Shown here: positions 43,501 through 54,941 of the stretch, in pieces
How positions within the stretch are numbered: position 1 is the stretch's first letter
Layout: the number at the start of each line of letters is the position of its first letter
DNA from: Aspidiotus rigidus
Taxonomy: Eukaryota; Arthropoda; Insecta; Hemiptera; Diaspididae
Length of the DNA stretch: 64,000 bases
Assembly (NCBI GenBank): GCA_035079385.1
Contig: JAVHKY010000003.1
Span: 18,201,001 to 18,265,000 of the forward strand
Direction of reading: 5' to 3'
Notes under the pieces: generated by a model
What the model was told of the DNA's origin: nothing
Seen by the model: only the letters and a program-made list of their open reading frames with translations
Database searches by the model: none
Translations under genes and position numbers: made by a program

Positions 43501-44385
43501 ATTTTTTTTTTTTTTTTTTTAACGAGCTCTGAGCTGCTCAAGGGCCATTGGCTCGGCGGTTGAAATAAAGGAATGTACAAAGTTATAATTTAAACATTAC
43601 AAGAGTGGAACTGTGGATGTTGTGAGAACGGTAATAGAGTCTTAATTTTTTTTTTTTTTTTTTTAAATGATGGAATAAAATTGAGTTTGACGTAAATAAT
43701 CGAGGAAGGGAGTTATTGTTTCTGATTTGTTTTTTAGTGCTTGGGAGAGGGAGGAAGGAACATTAAAGGAAGAGCGGAGAGGAGAGAGAATGGGACAAGA
43801 AAAGAAGTGTTCGACTGTAAGAATTTCTTCTGGACAGTAAAAACAAGAAGGAGGGGCCAGGAGATCAGGATTGATGAGGTAGGAATGGGTGGTTCTGGTA
43901 TGACCGATTCTTAGCCGAGTAAGGACTACTTCTTCTCTTCTAAGTTTTCTAATAGATGTGGACCAGGGTATGGGGTTGCGTTTGATTTTTAGGAGTTCGT
44001 TAGAGGTTTGATTTTGCCAAAGATTTGTCCATTTTTGTAGGATGAGGGAACGGTAATAATTTTTATAGTCTGAAACGGGAATTTGTGAGTTGTCTGTAAC
44101 TCTGGGAAAGGATGATGCTTGTTTAGCAGCTAGGTCTACTAAATCATGATCAGTTAGGTTTATGTGACTAGGAATCCATATGAAAGTAATGTCGGAGTTG
44201 ATAGAGTTTAGAGTGTGTAATGTGAGGTGGATTCGTTGAATGAGAGGATGATTGTTATAAGTATCTAGCAGTGCATGGAGTGAAGAAAGAGAGTCAGTGA
44301 GTAGAAGAAATTTGTTGTTAGGTGGAAGTTGTGTAAGGTGAGAGAGGCAGGAGAATATAGCCATTAATTCTGCAGTGATTTAAGT
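43501..44385 (-). pseudogene. I-group LINE, 5'-truncated: RNase H and zinc-knuckle end
   Basis: A 233-residue minus frame (44364-43663) plus upstream ITAEL. It carries the C-terminal part of RNase H (AELMAIF Glu, LLTDSLSSLHAL Asp, FIWIPSHINLTDHDLVDLAA Asp), then RREEVVLTRLRIGHTRTTH and a Cys/His tail CFYCPEEILTVEHFFSC. The first RNase H Asp block (FTDGS) and the RT were lost by 5' truncation near 44385. On the plus strand T tracts at 43501-43520 and 43647-43664 mark A-rich tails at the 3' end. The tail AACGAGCT-GGCTCGG matches the one at 46953-46995. No clear target duplication was seen. The frame is still open, so insertion is fairly recent. Confidence 0.85.
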
Positions 44386-46929
44386 TCTTGCGAATATATT
44401 TCAAAAAGTAATTTTAGACCCAAAATTATGATTCGCATAACCAACAGGATACAATGGGCTCGTTGAAGAGAATTTTGTAAGTTGTATCATTCAATAAAAT
44501 GCAAATTTAACGGTGACTCGACTTTCTTCAAAATATATTCTATACTAGATATCGCTGATACAGAAGGTACCGGAAAAAAACAGACCTAAAAAATGATATT
44601 AAATTTGAAACTCAATTCGAAGGGAATACAGAAATTTTTATCGAATTGAAGTAAGATTTCTTTTCGAATGTAATTAAAGTATAAGAAAATATTATTTTAT
44701 TAAGTTATTCAGTTTTCTACTTCGAAGTTTGGTAATCTCAATCGTATAGGTAGGCCTACCAAAATAAAAATCGCTTTCAGAAATTCGAAACGTGAAAAGT
44801 CTTCTACTTGATGAACGTCGTCGTTTCTCATTCAAGCGTGCTTTCTCGTATACTCAGATTTTGACAGAAAAGTTTTTAGAACGTGAAAGCTTTTTAAAAC
44901 GCAGATGTTCACCCGTCTATTAAATGCGATAAAAATGAGTCTACGCTCGAGCCGAAATTATATCGCTTATATTTTATACTGTGTAAACTCTCTCTTTTCT
45001 TATTACCATATAAAAAACAATAGATTTTGAAAAAAACTACAAAACTTCATCTTTTTTTCAACTTCTTTTTCAAGAATCATTTACTATTACTGAAAGAAAC
45101 TACACGTATTTTAATCTCAAAAAAAAAAAATGTTTCGTTGAAATTCACTCAGTCAAGTCGCACAAATAGTCCTCGTTTTCTACCTTTAAAACTTATATCT
45201 AATAATCTACAATATGGTAGGTACTTGTAAATTTTAGTTGTAGACGAACTCGTATGTTGAACACTTTCCCATCGTGATAGGCCTACAAGCCTAGTATCTT
45301 AGCAGAAAAATACGTCAAATACATAAGTAGGTCTAAGTACCAACGCCCTTTTTTTTTTTTCTTCTTTTCTTTCTCTCTCTCTCTTTTTCTCTACCCGATG
45401 AGAACAATGGAACTTCAAAAAATTCTAGAAACGAAAATTGAAGCGTCAAGAAAACTAAGAGTGTAATTCGACTAACGTCTGTTCGTGAGTCGTTTCGTCT
45501 CACATTGTAAATAAATCATTATCGAGAGACTTAAGTTTTACCTATACCATCCGCTTTTCACGAATTTCTCCTCGTAACGAGTATTTCGAAAATACATTTC
45601 TATTTCACGTTTGAGCAGTTACATCGGTTTGAATTATTTTACATCCCGTCTCTGTCTAGCGTAATTGATGGGAAATTTGGGTTGAACTTGTCATCAATAA
45701 TAACCTCAACATGCAAAATTATATTCGCGATGAAAAAACAGGGAAACATCTGATATATATATACATATATTTATAGAGTTATTGGTATATTTATATAAAC
45801 CACGATAATAATAGAAATTCTCAACTAATAACTATGACCTAACTAATGAACTTCTAACAATTTTTAGCCTTGTGCGACGATAATACTTGAAAGATTATAT
45901 ACTCGTACATCATAGCCACCCACGAGTGCGACATGATATTTACGAAAATAATATAATCTTCAGAGATAACTCAAAAATTGTTCTAGAAACCTGAATAAAA
46001 TGAATACGTGAAATACTGACAAATAACTTAATGAAAAAAACAATTGAAAATTGGATTTTTTTTTCAGAACATGGCAGTCAAATAACTTCACCTCGGAGGC
46101 CTGTTTAGGAATGAAATGTTTTGTCAGCCTCATTCGTGTTAACTTGCTAATAAATTCCCTGGTGGCAGTTGGTATTGGTTTCCATTTTTTTTTTTTTTTC
46201 GCTGCGCGACGAGGGCCTTTAAGTCGCCAGACACAAAGTATTTATTCATAATTCAACTTCACACTCGAATTTGCAGTTTCTGATTTATGACGGCTGACAG
46301 TCGCCCTTCTCGCCTTATCATCACCTCTTATGTTGGTTCGAAATTGCAAATCTATACTCAGTAACCGCGTCAGAAACTCGTATTGTTTGGAACGTATTAC
46401 AAATTCAAAGTTTAATGAACGAAAAGAATTTTGTAACTTGAAAAAATTAAAATACTGACGACCCATTTTGAGGTCGCGCGGAGGGTTGAAAAACGAGACT
46501 GTTAGAAAGAATAATAATAATAAATCGGTAATTAGAATTTGGCATACATTGCAAAAATTAGAGAAATTTTACGTTTACTTTGTCACACTCTATGCTAAAG
46601 GAGGTCAGTTTCTTACGACGTGTGCGGCTTATACAGTCTGTACAAAGATGTCGTATACGTTTGAGTGCGAGATAATAACGATGTAGGTTTTATAGTTTCG
46701 AACAAGAAGTCTTCTAAATTGGTGAAAAAATTAAATCAAATTCATGAAAAATTTGGCATAATTTGGTCGTAATTGGTTTCGGAAAATACTTAAACCAATA
46801 AAGTCGTGAAGACTTTTCATATTTGCTTGATAAGTTAAATGTGCTCTATTACAAATGTTGAAATTTGGAATTTATTTTCCTGCCTGGCGCATTTTTCTCA
46901 TTCTATGTACGACTTTTTCGGATACTTTT

Positions 46930-48827
46930 TTTTTTTTTTTTTTATTTTAATTAACGAGCTACTAGCAGCCTGCCTTCAGGGCTATGAGCTCGGCTAGATT
47001 GTGTGATTATATGCGTGAGAGGAAGTTGGCTTGTTATAAAAAGTTGAATATGTTAGGGATGGAGGGAAAGAGATCTGAAAGTGCTTCTGTATGGTTGTGG
47101 GGGTTGGATAAGGAATTACGGAGTTGGGTCAAGTTGGGGCAGCAGAAGATGTGTTGAACGGATAGGGGGTGTTCAGATTCGCAGTGAGGGCATGAGAGAG
47201 GCATAAGATGAGAGATGAGATGGGTGTGAGTGAGTCTGGTGTGGCCGATTCTGAGACGGGTGATGACTATTTCTTCTCTGCGTGTTGACAGATTTGAAGA
47301 GTCCCATGCGGTGGGAATATTTTTAATTTGGGCTAGTTTGTTTGAGTGTGATTTGAGATCAGACCAATGGGTGAACCATGCTTGAGTGATGAATTTGTTG
47401 ATGTGTTTGGAGAGATCTGAGCGTGAGGGGAGGAAAGAGCGGTTGACTGATGGGTTATGGGTTGCTAGTTTGGCTGCTTTGTCGACATTTTCGTTTCCTG
47501 GGATAGCCTTGTGACCAGGTACCCAGATGAAGAATAATGGGATGGGGATGGCATGGAAGGTGTTAATGAGAGTGTGTATACGACTTATGAGTGGATGGGA
47601 GGAAGTGTGGTTGGATATGGCGTCGAGTGATGATAGGGAGTCGGAAATGACTAAAAATGGGTTGAGAGGAAGACGGGAGAGTAGGTTGGTGAGGATGTGC
47701 TCTAAACAGTTAAAGATTGCTTGTAGTTCAGTGGTAAAGACGGATGCGGTGTTGCGGTGTCGGTGAGAGACTGTGATGTGATCTATTGAGTAAGCAAAGC
47801 CGGTTTTGTTTTGATATTTAGATCCATCGGTGAAACATAGTATAGGGTTGTGAAAGTTGTTAAGGATTTTGTTAAACTGTGCTTGGTATTCTTCGGGAGA
47901 AGTTGAAAGACGAGGGAGGCGTTTTAGGTCACGAATGATTTTGGGTGGAATAAAGAGCCAAGGAGCGGTTGAGGGAACGATGTGGTTAAGGCAATGGAAC
48001 TTGAAGGGGCGTGCTAGTTGGAGTTCTAGGTTGGAACGTAGATTGGTCGAGGAATTTTGGTTATGATGAGGGGGGAATATGCGATGGTGGACGGGGGTTT
48101 GCGGATATTGTAGGACAATTGTGAGGAAGTTGGTTGTCAGTTTGAGGCGTCGATAGTGAAGTGGGGGGAAGCCAGTGTCTGTACAGAGGCTTTCAGCGGG
48201 ACTGGTTCGGAATGCTCCAGTAGCTATTCTGAGTGAAGAATTTTGGATGGTGTCGAGTAGTTTTAAATGAGAGGGAGGGGCGAGACCGTAAATGGGTGAT
48301 CCATAATCGAGGATGGATCGGATTAAGCTCTGGTAGAGGTGGCGAAGGTTTTTTCGGTTACAACCTTCTTTAGGGTGGGAGAGGAATTTTAGGACATTGA
48401 GTGCTCGAATGCATTTTGATTTAGTTAGTTTGATATGGGGGATCCAAGAGTGACGGTTGTGGAAATTGAGGCCAAGAACTTTAGTAGTTTTGACTTGTGG
48501 GATCGGGTAGTTAGCTATTGTAAGAGGGGGAAATTTAATAGTTTTCTGGCGTGGTTTTTGGAAAATGACGAGTTTGGTTTTGGGGTAAGAAATGCGGAAT
48601 CCTAGGAGGGAAAGCCAAGTGTGTACTTTATTGATTGTTTTTTGTAGCAGACGATGGGCGCGAGTTGTGTTCGTGGAACGTAAATGGATGCTTAGGTCAT
48701 CAGAGAATAGGAGGGTTTGAATTGGAGATTTTATGATTTTTGTTATGTTGTTGATGGCGATGAGAAAGAGGGTGCCGCTAAGTGGGGATCCTTGGGGGAT
48801 ACCATTTTCTTGAGGGAAGGTTGAGGA
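46930..48827 (-). CDS. I-group LINE, 5'-truncated: reverse transcriptase C-half plus RNase H
   Basis: Open minus frame (48956-47034, 640 residues), of which about the last 595 belong to the element. RT motif B is ENGIPQGSPLSG, motif C LLFSDDLSIHL (~83-86), followed by the thumb. RNase H is complete: CFTDGSK (D377), FTTELQAIF (E410), LVISDSLSSL (D439), NVDKAAKL (D492). The C-terminal knuckle is CPHCESEHPLSVQHIFCC. The gag-like ORF1, endonuclease and RT motif A were lost by truncation. A T tract (46926-46943) is the A tail. TCGGATACTTTT occurs at 46918-46929 and 48828-48839, a good 12-bp target-site duplication. The first ~43 residues of the ORF come from flanking sequence. Confidence 0.9.
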
Positions 48828-48969
48828 TCGGATACTTTTCATAATGTCACATTTAAATAAAAAAAAAAGAAAAACGTTATTGAATCTAGAGCGAAGAACC
48901 ATTCTACACACCTGAATTTGCAATGTGTTGAAAATACACTTCTTTCGAGATCGCAAAAAAAAGGGAGTT

Positions 48970-49575
48970 GGTACACAGGTATTGAGTAGGCCATAGCGTG
49001 GTTCAGCATTTGCCTATTCCATTCCTGGTCCATCTTCGCAAATGCAGACACCTAGTTCCATGCTTGTTCAGAACCCAGCATGGTGGATACCAGGCTACCC
49101 GGGGCAAGCGCTTCATCTACCCCGATTTCTCCAAGAGATTGACTAAGCTTGTCCCGCTTCTGCCTCCACACTTCACACTCAAATAAGGTGTGCTGTGATC
49201 CTTGGTTACAGTGCGAACACGTTGCCAGCTCAACTTTCTTCAACTTCTCGTGAAAGTACTTGTTGAAGCAGCCATAACCGTAGCACCTGCGTCAGGTGAA
49301 AGTTCAGCTGACTATGGACCGGATACATCCACTCATCAAGGTCGCGTATTAACACACGGGTTGTCTACGTACCCAGCTCGCTCTGGGCAATTCTTGTTTT
49401 CCATTTTGCAAGCAAGGAGCGCCTGGCCTCCTGCTTGACCCGTAAAGCCTCTTGATTGGTTGTTGTCGTCTTCTTTGCTTTGAACATCACCGCTCTCTCC
49501 TCATCAAGGAACTCAATTGGTAGTGAACGTGCTAATACGCAAAGAGTCTCCGTCGAGACACTGCGGTAGGCACTA
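48970..49575 (-). pseudogene. R1-type LINE C-terminal relic
   Basis: The minus strand encodes AYRSVSTETLCVLARSLPIE then FLDEERAV (about 49570-49485), a typical R1-clade block. Then come RRSLLAKWKTRI, a stop, RVLIRDLDEWMYPVHSQLNF (about 49355-49295), and after frame changes CFNKYFHEKLKKVE and CSHCNQGSQHTLFECEVWRQ (Cys-His knuckle, about 49220-49160). It ends near AKMDQEWNRQML at about 49010. Several stops and shifts make it dead. The I-group LINE at 46.9-48.8 kb is inserted just downstream of it. Confidence 0.8.
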
Positions 49576-49589
49576 AGGAGGATAGGATA

Positions 49590-50280
49590 TCAGACAAATG
49601 GCAGATGTGAGCAGGTGAACCGGGTACGGGCAATCCTAAAACGGGAAAGAGTGAGTACATCGTGGCAAAAGTTTTTATTTGAAGAGGACCAAGGCGTAAG
49701 AAGGCTTTTTATTGATCTTAGTTCGTTGTCAGATTGATTTTTCCAGAGGTTGTGCTAACAAGCTAGGATTTTGGAACGATAGTCGTTTTCCAGGTCGTCT
49801 ATGATGAATGGGTTGGGTCGGTAATTTTCAGTGAGAGAGCGGATTTTCTAGGCGCGCAGTCAACCTCTTCATGCTGAGGGTGACCCACAGGATCTGGAAT
49901 TCAGATGAAAGTAACTGATGATTTGGTGGAGATTTGAGATATTGGTGACATACAGGCATTATTTGTTTCTAAGTGATTTCGTACAAGAGATTAAAAAAAT
50001 ATGATCGCTGGTAAGCCCCAAGAATTTATAAGAGTTAGGAATTTTGATTGAAAAATCTTGACGGTGTAGAGAAGGTAGAGGAATTTGGGAGGAGCGGTTT
50101 TCCGGAAGATAACGAGGTCAGTAAGTTTCATCTAAGGAGAAGCAAAATTCACGGTCTGAAGCCCATACAGATATTTTATGTAAAATTTATTGGGAAAGTC
50201 GTATTTTTCGATGCGGGTTTGAAAATTGCGAAAAGAAATGATGTAATCATCGGCGAAAGGGGGTAGCGTAAGAGTTTTGA
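49590..50280 (-). pseudogene. I-group LINE relic, RT motif C and RNase H end
   Basis: Minus strand, high to low: LPPFADDYIISF (about 50265-50230, RT motif C with ADD), YLYGLQTVNF, a gap, then SVTFI-IPDPVGH and EEVDCAPRKSALS (about 49925-49850, RNase H Trp-Ile-Pro and Asp blocks). Next is DDLENDYRSKILAC (about 49800-49760), NQSDNELRSIKSLLTPWSSS and LTLSRFRIARTRFTCSHL (about 49660-49610). The order equals that of the 43.5- and 46.9-kb LINEs, with a deletion between RT and RNase H. Multiple stops. It ends about 140 bases before the exon acceptor. Confidence 0.75.
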
Positions 50281-50419
50281 AGGAGGTGACTATTATTCAA
50301 AAGACTCGTGACAAATATTTTTGACGGGAAAAAATATTTTTATATATCGTAAGTTTAATTCTTACTAAACTTTTTGAAGTACATTTCACTAATATTTCGT
50401 TGAATTATTTTTCTACCAG

Positions 50420-50704
50420 GTATTCCTCGCACCATAATCGATCGCAATCAGTGAGAGCTCCCGGTAGTAAGTCAACTGTACAAATCGGTATAAATGGCAC
50501 TTCAAGATACAGACCAAATTATCTATGTCTTCCACAACAAAGAACTCGAGTCGCTAGTATGCCAAATACTGGCGTCGAAGAAGAATATTACAGGCTACGG
50601 CAGTTCACGATAACCGGCAAAGGTATTATAAATAGAGGCGATTCACTCAAGAGTCGTAGATCAAGGAGTAATACCAGTGTAGCTTCCAGTAATTCCAGTC
50701 ACAG
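50420..50704 (+). CDS. RGK-type small GTPase N-terminal extension exon
   Basis: Acceptor TTTTCTACCAG/G at 50419 and donor AG/GTGAGT at 50704 frame 285 bp; both borders are phase 2. It translates as YSSHHNRSQSVRAPG, then RTRVASMPNTGVEEEYYRLR and QFTITGKGIINRGDSLKSRR, then SRSNTSVASSNSSHR. The order YYRLR-F-T/S-ITGKG-NRGDS followed by an SRS-rich linker is what I recall of invertebrate RGK (Rad/Gem/Kir-like) GTPases just before the G domain. RGK proteins bind calcium-channel beta subunits and the cytoskeleton. RSRSNT-type sites would suit 14-3-3 or basophilic kinases, by inference. I could not find the G domain (no P-loop or DxxG) in the remaining 13 kb, so it should lie downstream. Family is likely, not proven. 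Confidence 0.65.
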
Positions 50705-53700
50705 GTGAGTCACAAAGTGCAAATGTTTTTTGTACATTCCCTAAAACTCCAATAGCAAAAAGTGTTCCGAAAATCGACTCCAGTTTGACACCTATATCTA
50801 TAGATAATGATTGTTTGAAAAATGTACTCAGAGTCGACTCCATTTATTCATACTGATTGAGGGTTCAGAAAAAAACGAAAATCTAGTATGGACCAAAAAC
50901 AATTCTAATCGTAAAACAAAAACGGAAATATTTCAACCATAATCGAAACAAGTTCAGAATACTTGTGACAGGTCAATTTATTGGCGTCGACTTGATCTGA
51001 AATTGATATCGATTGGAAGGGGGTCGAAAACAGTATCAATAAGAATTTTTCTCCTTTTATTTTGGGGGCTCTTACCCCGGCAAGCCAAGAGCTCCTATTC
51101 ACACGCGGAAGAAAATAAAATAAAATTTCCTACCGAACGGTACGTTGTGACGTCACGACTCGAGATACGTATGAGGATCTGTTACCAAAAGGGCACCTGA
51201 TCAATTCAATTCATATGGAACGGGTGCCCTTTCGACAGATAACTCCTCATATTCTGACTAACCTCAGATTTAATTATTCCTTAGCATTTTTTAAATTTCG
51301 GCGCAGTCCCGGGAGTTTTATTTTTGCATGGAATTTTTCGAATTTTCGTACAGTCTTCGAGAAAGTTTCTCCTTCTCGACACTTCAATAATGGTAATCCT
51401 ACCGCATGTATTCTACGTTTGTGAAGACTATTATCATACTTTTTGATCAAATATGACCTGCGACGGGAATTGCCCACTGACAAGAACACCATTTCTCTCT
51501 GATAAGGTGTACAATCAGAGAGAAATGGTGTTCCTGCCAATGGGCAATGAGCATCCTTTTCTTATCACAGGTCACAAATGTATCTCAATTTCTCCAGTTG
51601 TCATTATTTTGGCTAGGGACACTTACAAGGTGATTATTTGCGGGGATATTTTTGCATTTTGGAGCTTGACAAGCAAAAAGGAACTAAATCTCTCAGGTCC
51701 CGGATCTGAATGGAACAAAGGTGTGGATCTCTTGGTTCCCAGATCTTGACATGGGAAAAATCTAAATTTAAAGCTCCAAATCTTTTGAAAAAAAAAAATA
51801 ATAATAATAAAAAATTAATTTTCATTAAGTAACAGTCAATGAAGAGAGAGAAAAAAAACAAGGCATAAGGCGACTCAGGCTTGTTTCTACTTAGGGTCAG
51901 TTTTACTAAGACACTCAAGAAGGGAGTACAATGTACAGCCATGTTTTCTCTCTAGCTGGTGGATGCGCACGAATTCAAAATCTGAATTCTTGGTATAGAG
52001 TGACGTCATCAACGTACCTTATTGTCATCAAAAGACAGGAAAATAGATGTGATGCAACCATTAGCTGGAACCCAAATCATAATCTATTATAACTACTTTC
52101 TTTAGTGTCTTGGTTTTACCAACTGGAAAATCGACGAATGTTGGGAAATAAAACTCAGCTAAGGCTGGCCAATATTGGTCAGTAAAATGAATCCGCGAGA
52201 TTGAGTGATTATCCCAGTTTTATACCTATTAGCTTAAGTTTAATCGCTGATTTTGGTAAAACTGAAAGTTGAACTGATCGTTGATTTTTATTAATCGTCG
52301 TTGCTACTTAATTTGCTAAACCTGGCCCTTAATCTTCTAATACATAAACAAAAAACATTATATCCTTTAAAAATGGATTCACGGAGTTGAAGTGATTGCT
52401 TTTAAAACCTGGTATCCTGAAGAAAAGAATACTTAATTGATACTGGAATGGAAGTAAGTTACCTGGAAAAGAAAGTTATCAATCATGACATTCTCAGGAT
52501 TGCAGTAGTCAGACAGGAGTCGATGGGTGAGTGATATGGCAACAGTGTGCTTTCAGCCTTAAGAGCTTCACCTCTTCTACATTTTCTATGGACCCCGTCC
52601 TAGGGAAAGAATTCAGTTTGACTTAGTTCAATTTGTTCGTTGATCGTTTTTTCCAAAGCTAAAACCAATCTTGTTTTCACGAAGGACGTGTAGTTACTTC
52701 ATAGATTAGAGTAAGAAAAATAGAAAATACCATGTTATTTCAGGAAGGGCAGTTTCAGCTTTGATTTCTCAATCGACAGCCACTTCTAGCTTAGCCTTTG
52801 CGAGTTGGCTTCTTAATGTAATGAACTTATTCGGGTATCTATTGGATAAGAGTGACGAAATGGGTACGACTTCAACTAACTGCAGAAACTAATATCTCAA
52901 TTAAATTTTGGCGAGTTAAAAGTTGACCCTTTACAAAGCCTTAAGAGTCGATAAAGCGTTAATATTTCCACACAAATTTTAATAATATGCAGATTTTGAA
53001 GGTACGTCGGTTTTGCTGTACGTTTTTTTCTTTCCTCCTGTCTTTTCTACGCTATTTTCCCTCGGGTCGTTTTTACCAGGACATTATACACAATGATGGT
53101 GGCGCGATTACAAGCAAAGAATGAATATTTTGTTTTCAAAGAATTCTAGACAATTTGTTTGAAAAACATTACACTGTACTATACACGCTGTGACGTACAA
53201 AAGTTTATCAAAAAAGTTTACCGCGAGTTTAATTTTCCAATAGGTATGAGAATTAAGATTATATCTCGCTTCGTCGTACGCTACTTTCTCGAAACAAATG
53301 CACTTTAGAGTCACGTCAGACGTTATCGCTAAACGTTCAGTTTCTGCAAATGTAACGACGCAATGCGAAATCTTGCGAAGTAAGAGATCCATAATTTACC
53401 CTGAGCCCTTGAAAGAAAAAACCGCCCATAGTTTTGTGCCAGCGACGCTAAATGCGAGAGTGTGTGTAAGCTGGGTCGACATGAATGGATTATTCATCTT
53501 ATGTCGTTTGAAGACCATCAGGAAAAAAATTGGCGAGAACTGTACGGTGTTTGTAAATGATAATAGGTATAATCGCGTTTGAATACGATTTCAAAAACAC
53601 GTTTACACATTAGGACAAACAAAAAAGCTCTTCCGGTGCGCGTGTTACACTTGTACATGGGAATAATCTTAGCACATGAAATCGAGTCTATAGTTTTACC

Positions 53701-54940
53701 GGAAATGGTTATCAAATGGTCGACTTAGAGATAGAAAATATTTCGAACAGATTCGCGGGTGTCAATAATTTTTTTTTCGATTAGAATATCGGTCAAGATC
53801 TATAAATAGATATACAGCTTTGTTGTACATGGAACGAAACGAATTTTTTACTCGGTTACCTAAGCCTTGAGAATTATCAGTGACTTTTTCTCATATTTTG
53901 ACACGAACGTGAAACTCCGTGAACAGTACGTAGTCGAGACATAGATTTAAACAGTGACACCTGAACGTATTTTTAGTGACCTAAATTATCATTCATAGGT
54001 ACACAACGATAGCTACCCGCAGTTTATTCAACGATTTCGGCAATCGTATTTGAAAAGATAGTCATATTTTTGTTATACAATACTTAGAACCAAAACCGGC
54101 ACTTGGTTAAAATTTAGATTACCGCACGTATGAATTGGTCTGTTAACGAGAAAAGCAATTCATTTTCAAACTATTTCCCATGTTCATCTAAATTTATGAG
54201 AGAAATATTGGCATTTGTCAAATCTTAGGAGCAACTTCTCTTTAAGGAGATGCTATTAGAAATTGAGTCCACGGATTCGGAAAATGAATTGCTGACCCAA
54301 AATTAGAGAGTGGAGGGCTTCTGCTTACACGCGGAGCGAATTTCGACATTTTTCTCAAATCCACTCCTGATAATGTCACGTTGGTTGTTGGACCATACCA
54401 TCGAATATACTCGCATAAATGAGATTCATTTCTTGAAAATTACTCTTGTATCAAGTTTCCTTTATTTATAGAGATTTTTAGACAATCAATTCTTTCGATC
54501 TCTGATAATATCACAATCCGAACGTAGGCTGGCCTCTTCTCCTCTATAGCGCTAAAGCTGAGTTGTCTCTTTTCCTCGAAAAAACTTGAAGCTCAGTGTC
54601 TTCCTCGTATAAGATTCAAAGCTCGAAATTTTTCCAGGTCCTTTATCTGTAAGAATCCACTTGAGTTCAAATACTCTAATGAAATCAAAATTTAGAAACG
54701 GGCATTTAAAAAAAAAAAAAACTTCAATGGAAGTGATGTCCAATTGCCGTTCGCTCAAAACCCAGCCGCGCAATGCACATGAAAGAAACAAATACCTTCT
54801 TACATTTCGCGGGCCTTCAGACCCGAAATTCCTAAATTTCGCCCTTATTCTATGAGGCTTCTTATAAAATTTTTGCGTAATATTATATTTTTCTGAAAAG
54901 ATACGGCTAGGTATTTCTTCACTGAGTTCCAGAAATTAAA
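50705..54940. other. Intronic or intergenic, no exon recognised
   Basis: Presumably the next intron of the RGK-like gene. Short anonymous ORFs only. Contains an imperfect inverted pair AAAGGGCACC (51188-51197) / GGTGCCCTTT (51223-51232) and the strong hairpin at 51469-51548. No GTPase motif was found. Confidence 0.45.
51469..51548. repeat. 80-base hairpin, 35-bp arms
   Basis: ATTGCCCACTGACAAGAACA...TCTCTCTGAT (51469-51503) pairs with ATCAGAGAGAAATGGTGTTC...GGGCAAT (51514-51548). There are three mismatches and a 10-base loop (AAGGTGTACA). Size, loop and near-perfect pairing suit a miRNA precursor or a very short MITE. Partial pairing continues outside (GACCTG near 51456 with CAGGTC near 51570). 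Confidence 0.8.
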
Positions 54941-54941
54941 T

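Larger units (their letters stand above)
32492..50419 (+). other. 17.9-kb intron of the RGK-like gene
   Basis: Donor GTAAGT at 32492, acceptor TTATTTTTCTACCAG ending 50419, with phase 2 on both sides (AA + G gives Lys). The intron is filled with mobile DNA listed separately. Stretches with nothing recognised are 32500-33450, 34480-35480, 35700-36700, 41950-43500 and 44390-46925. The ORF at 42038-42373 has a hydrophobic N-half and no known motif. Confidence 0.75.

Noticed and set aside
43501..44400. Target-site duplication of the 43.5-kb LINE
   Set aside because: The flanks (GTGAATTA and GCGAATAT) are only loosely alike; not enough to claim.
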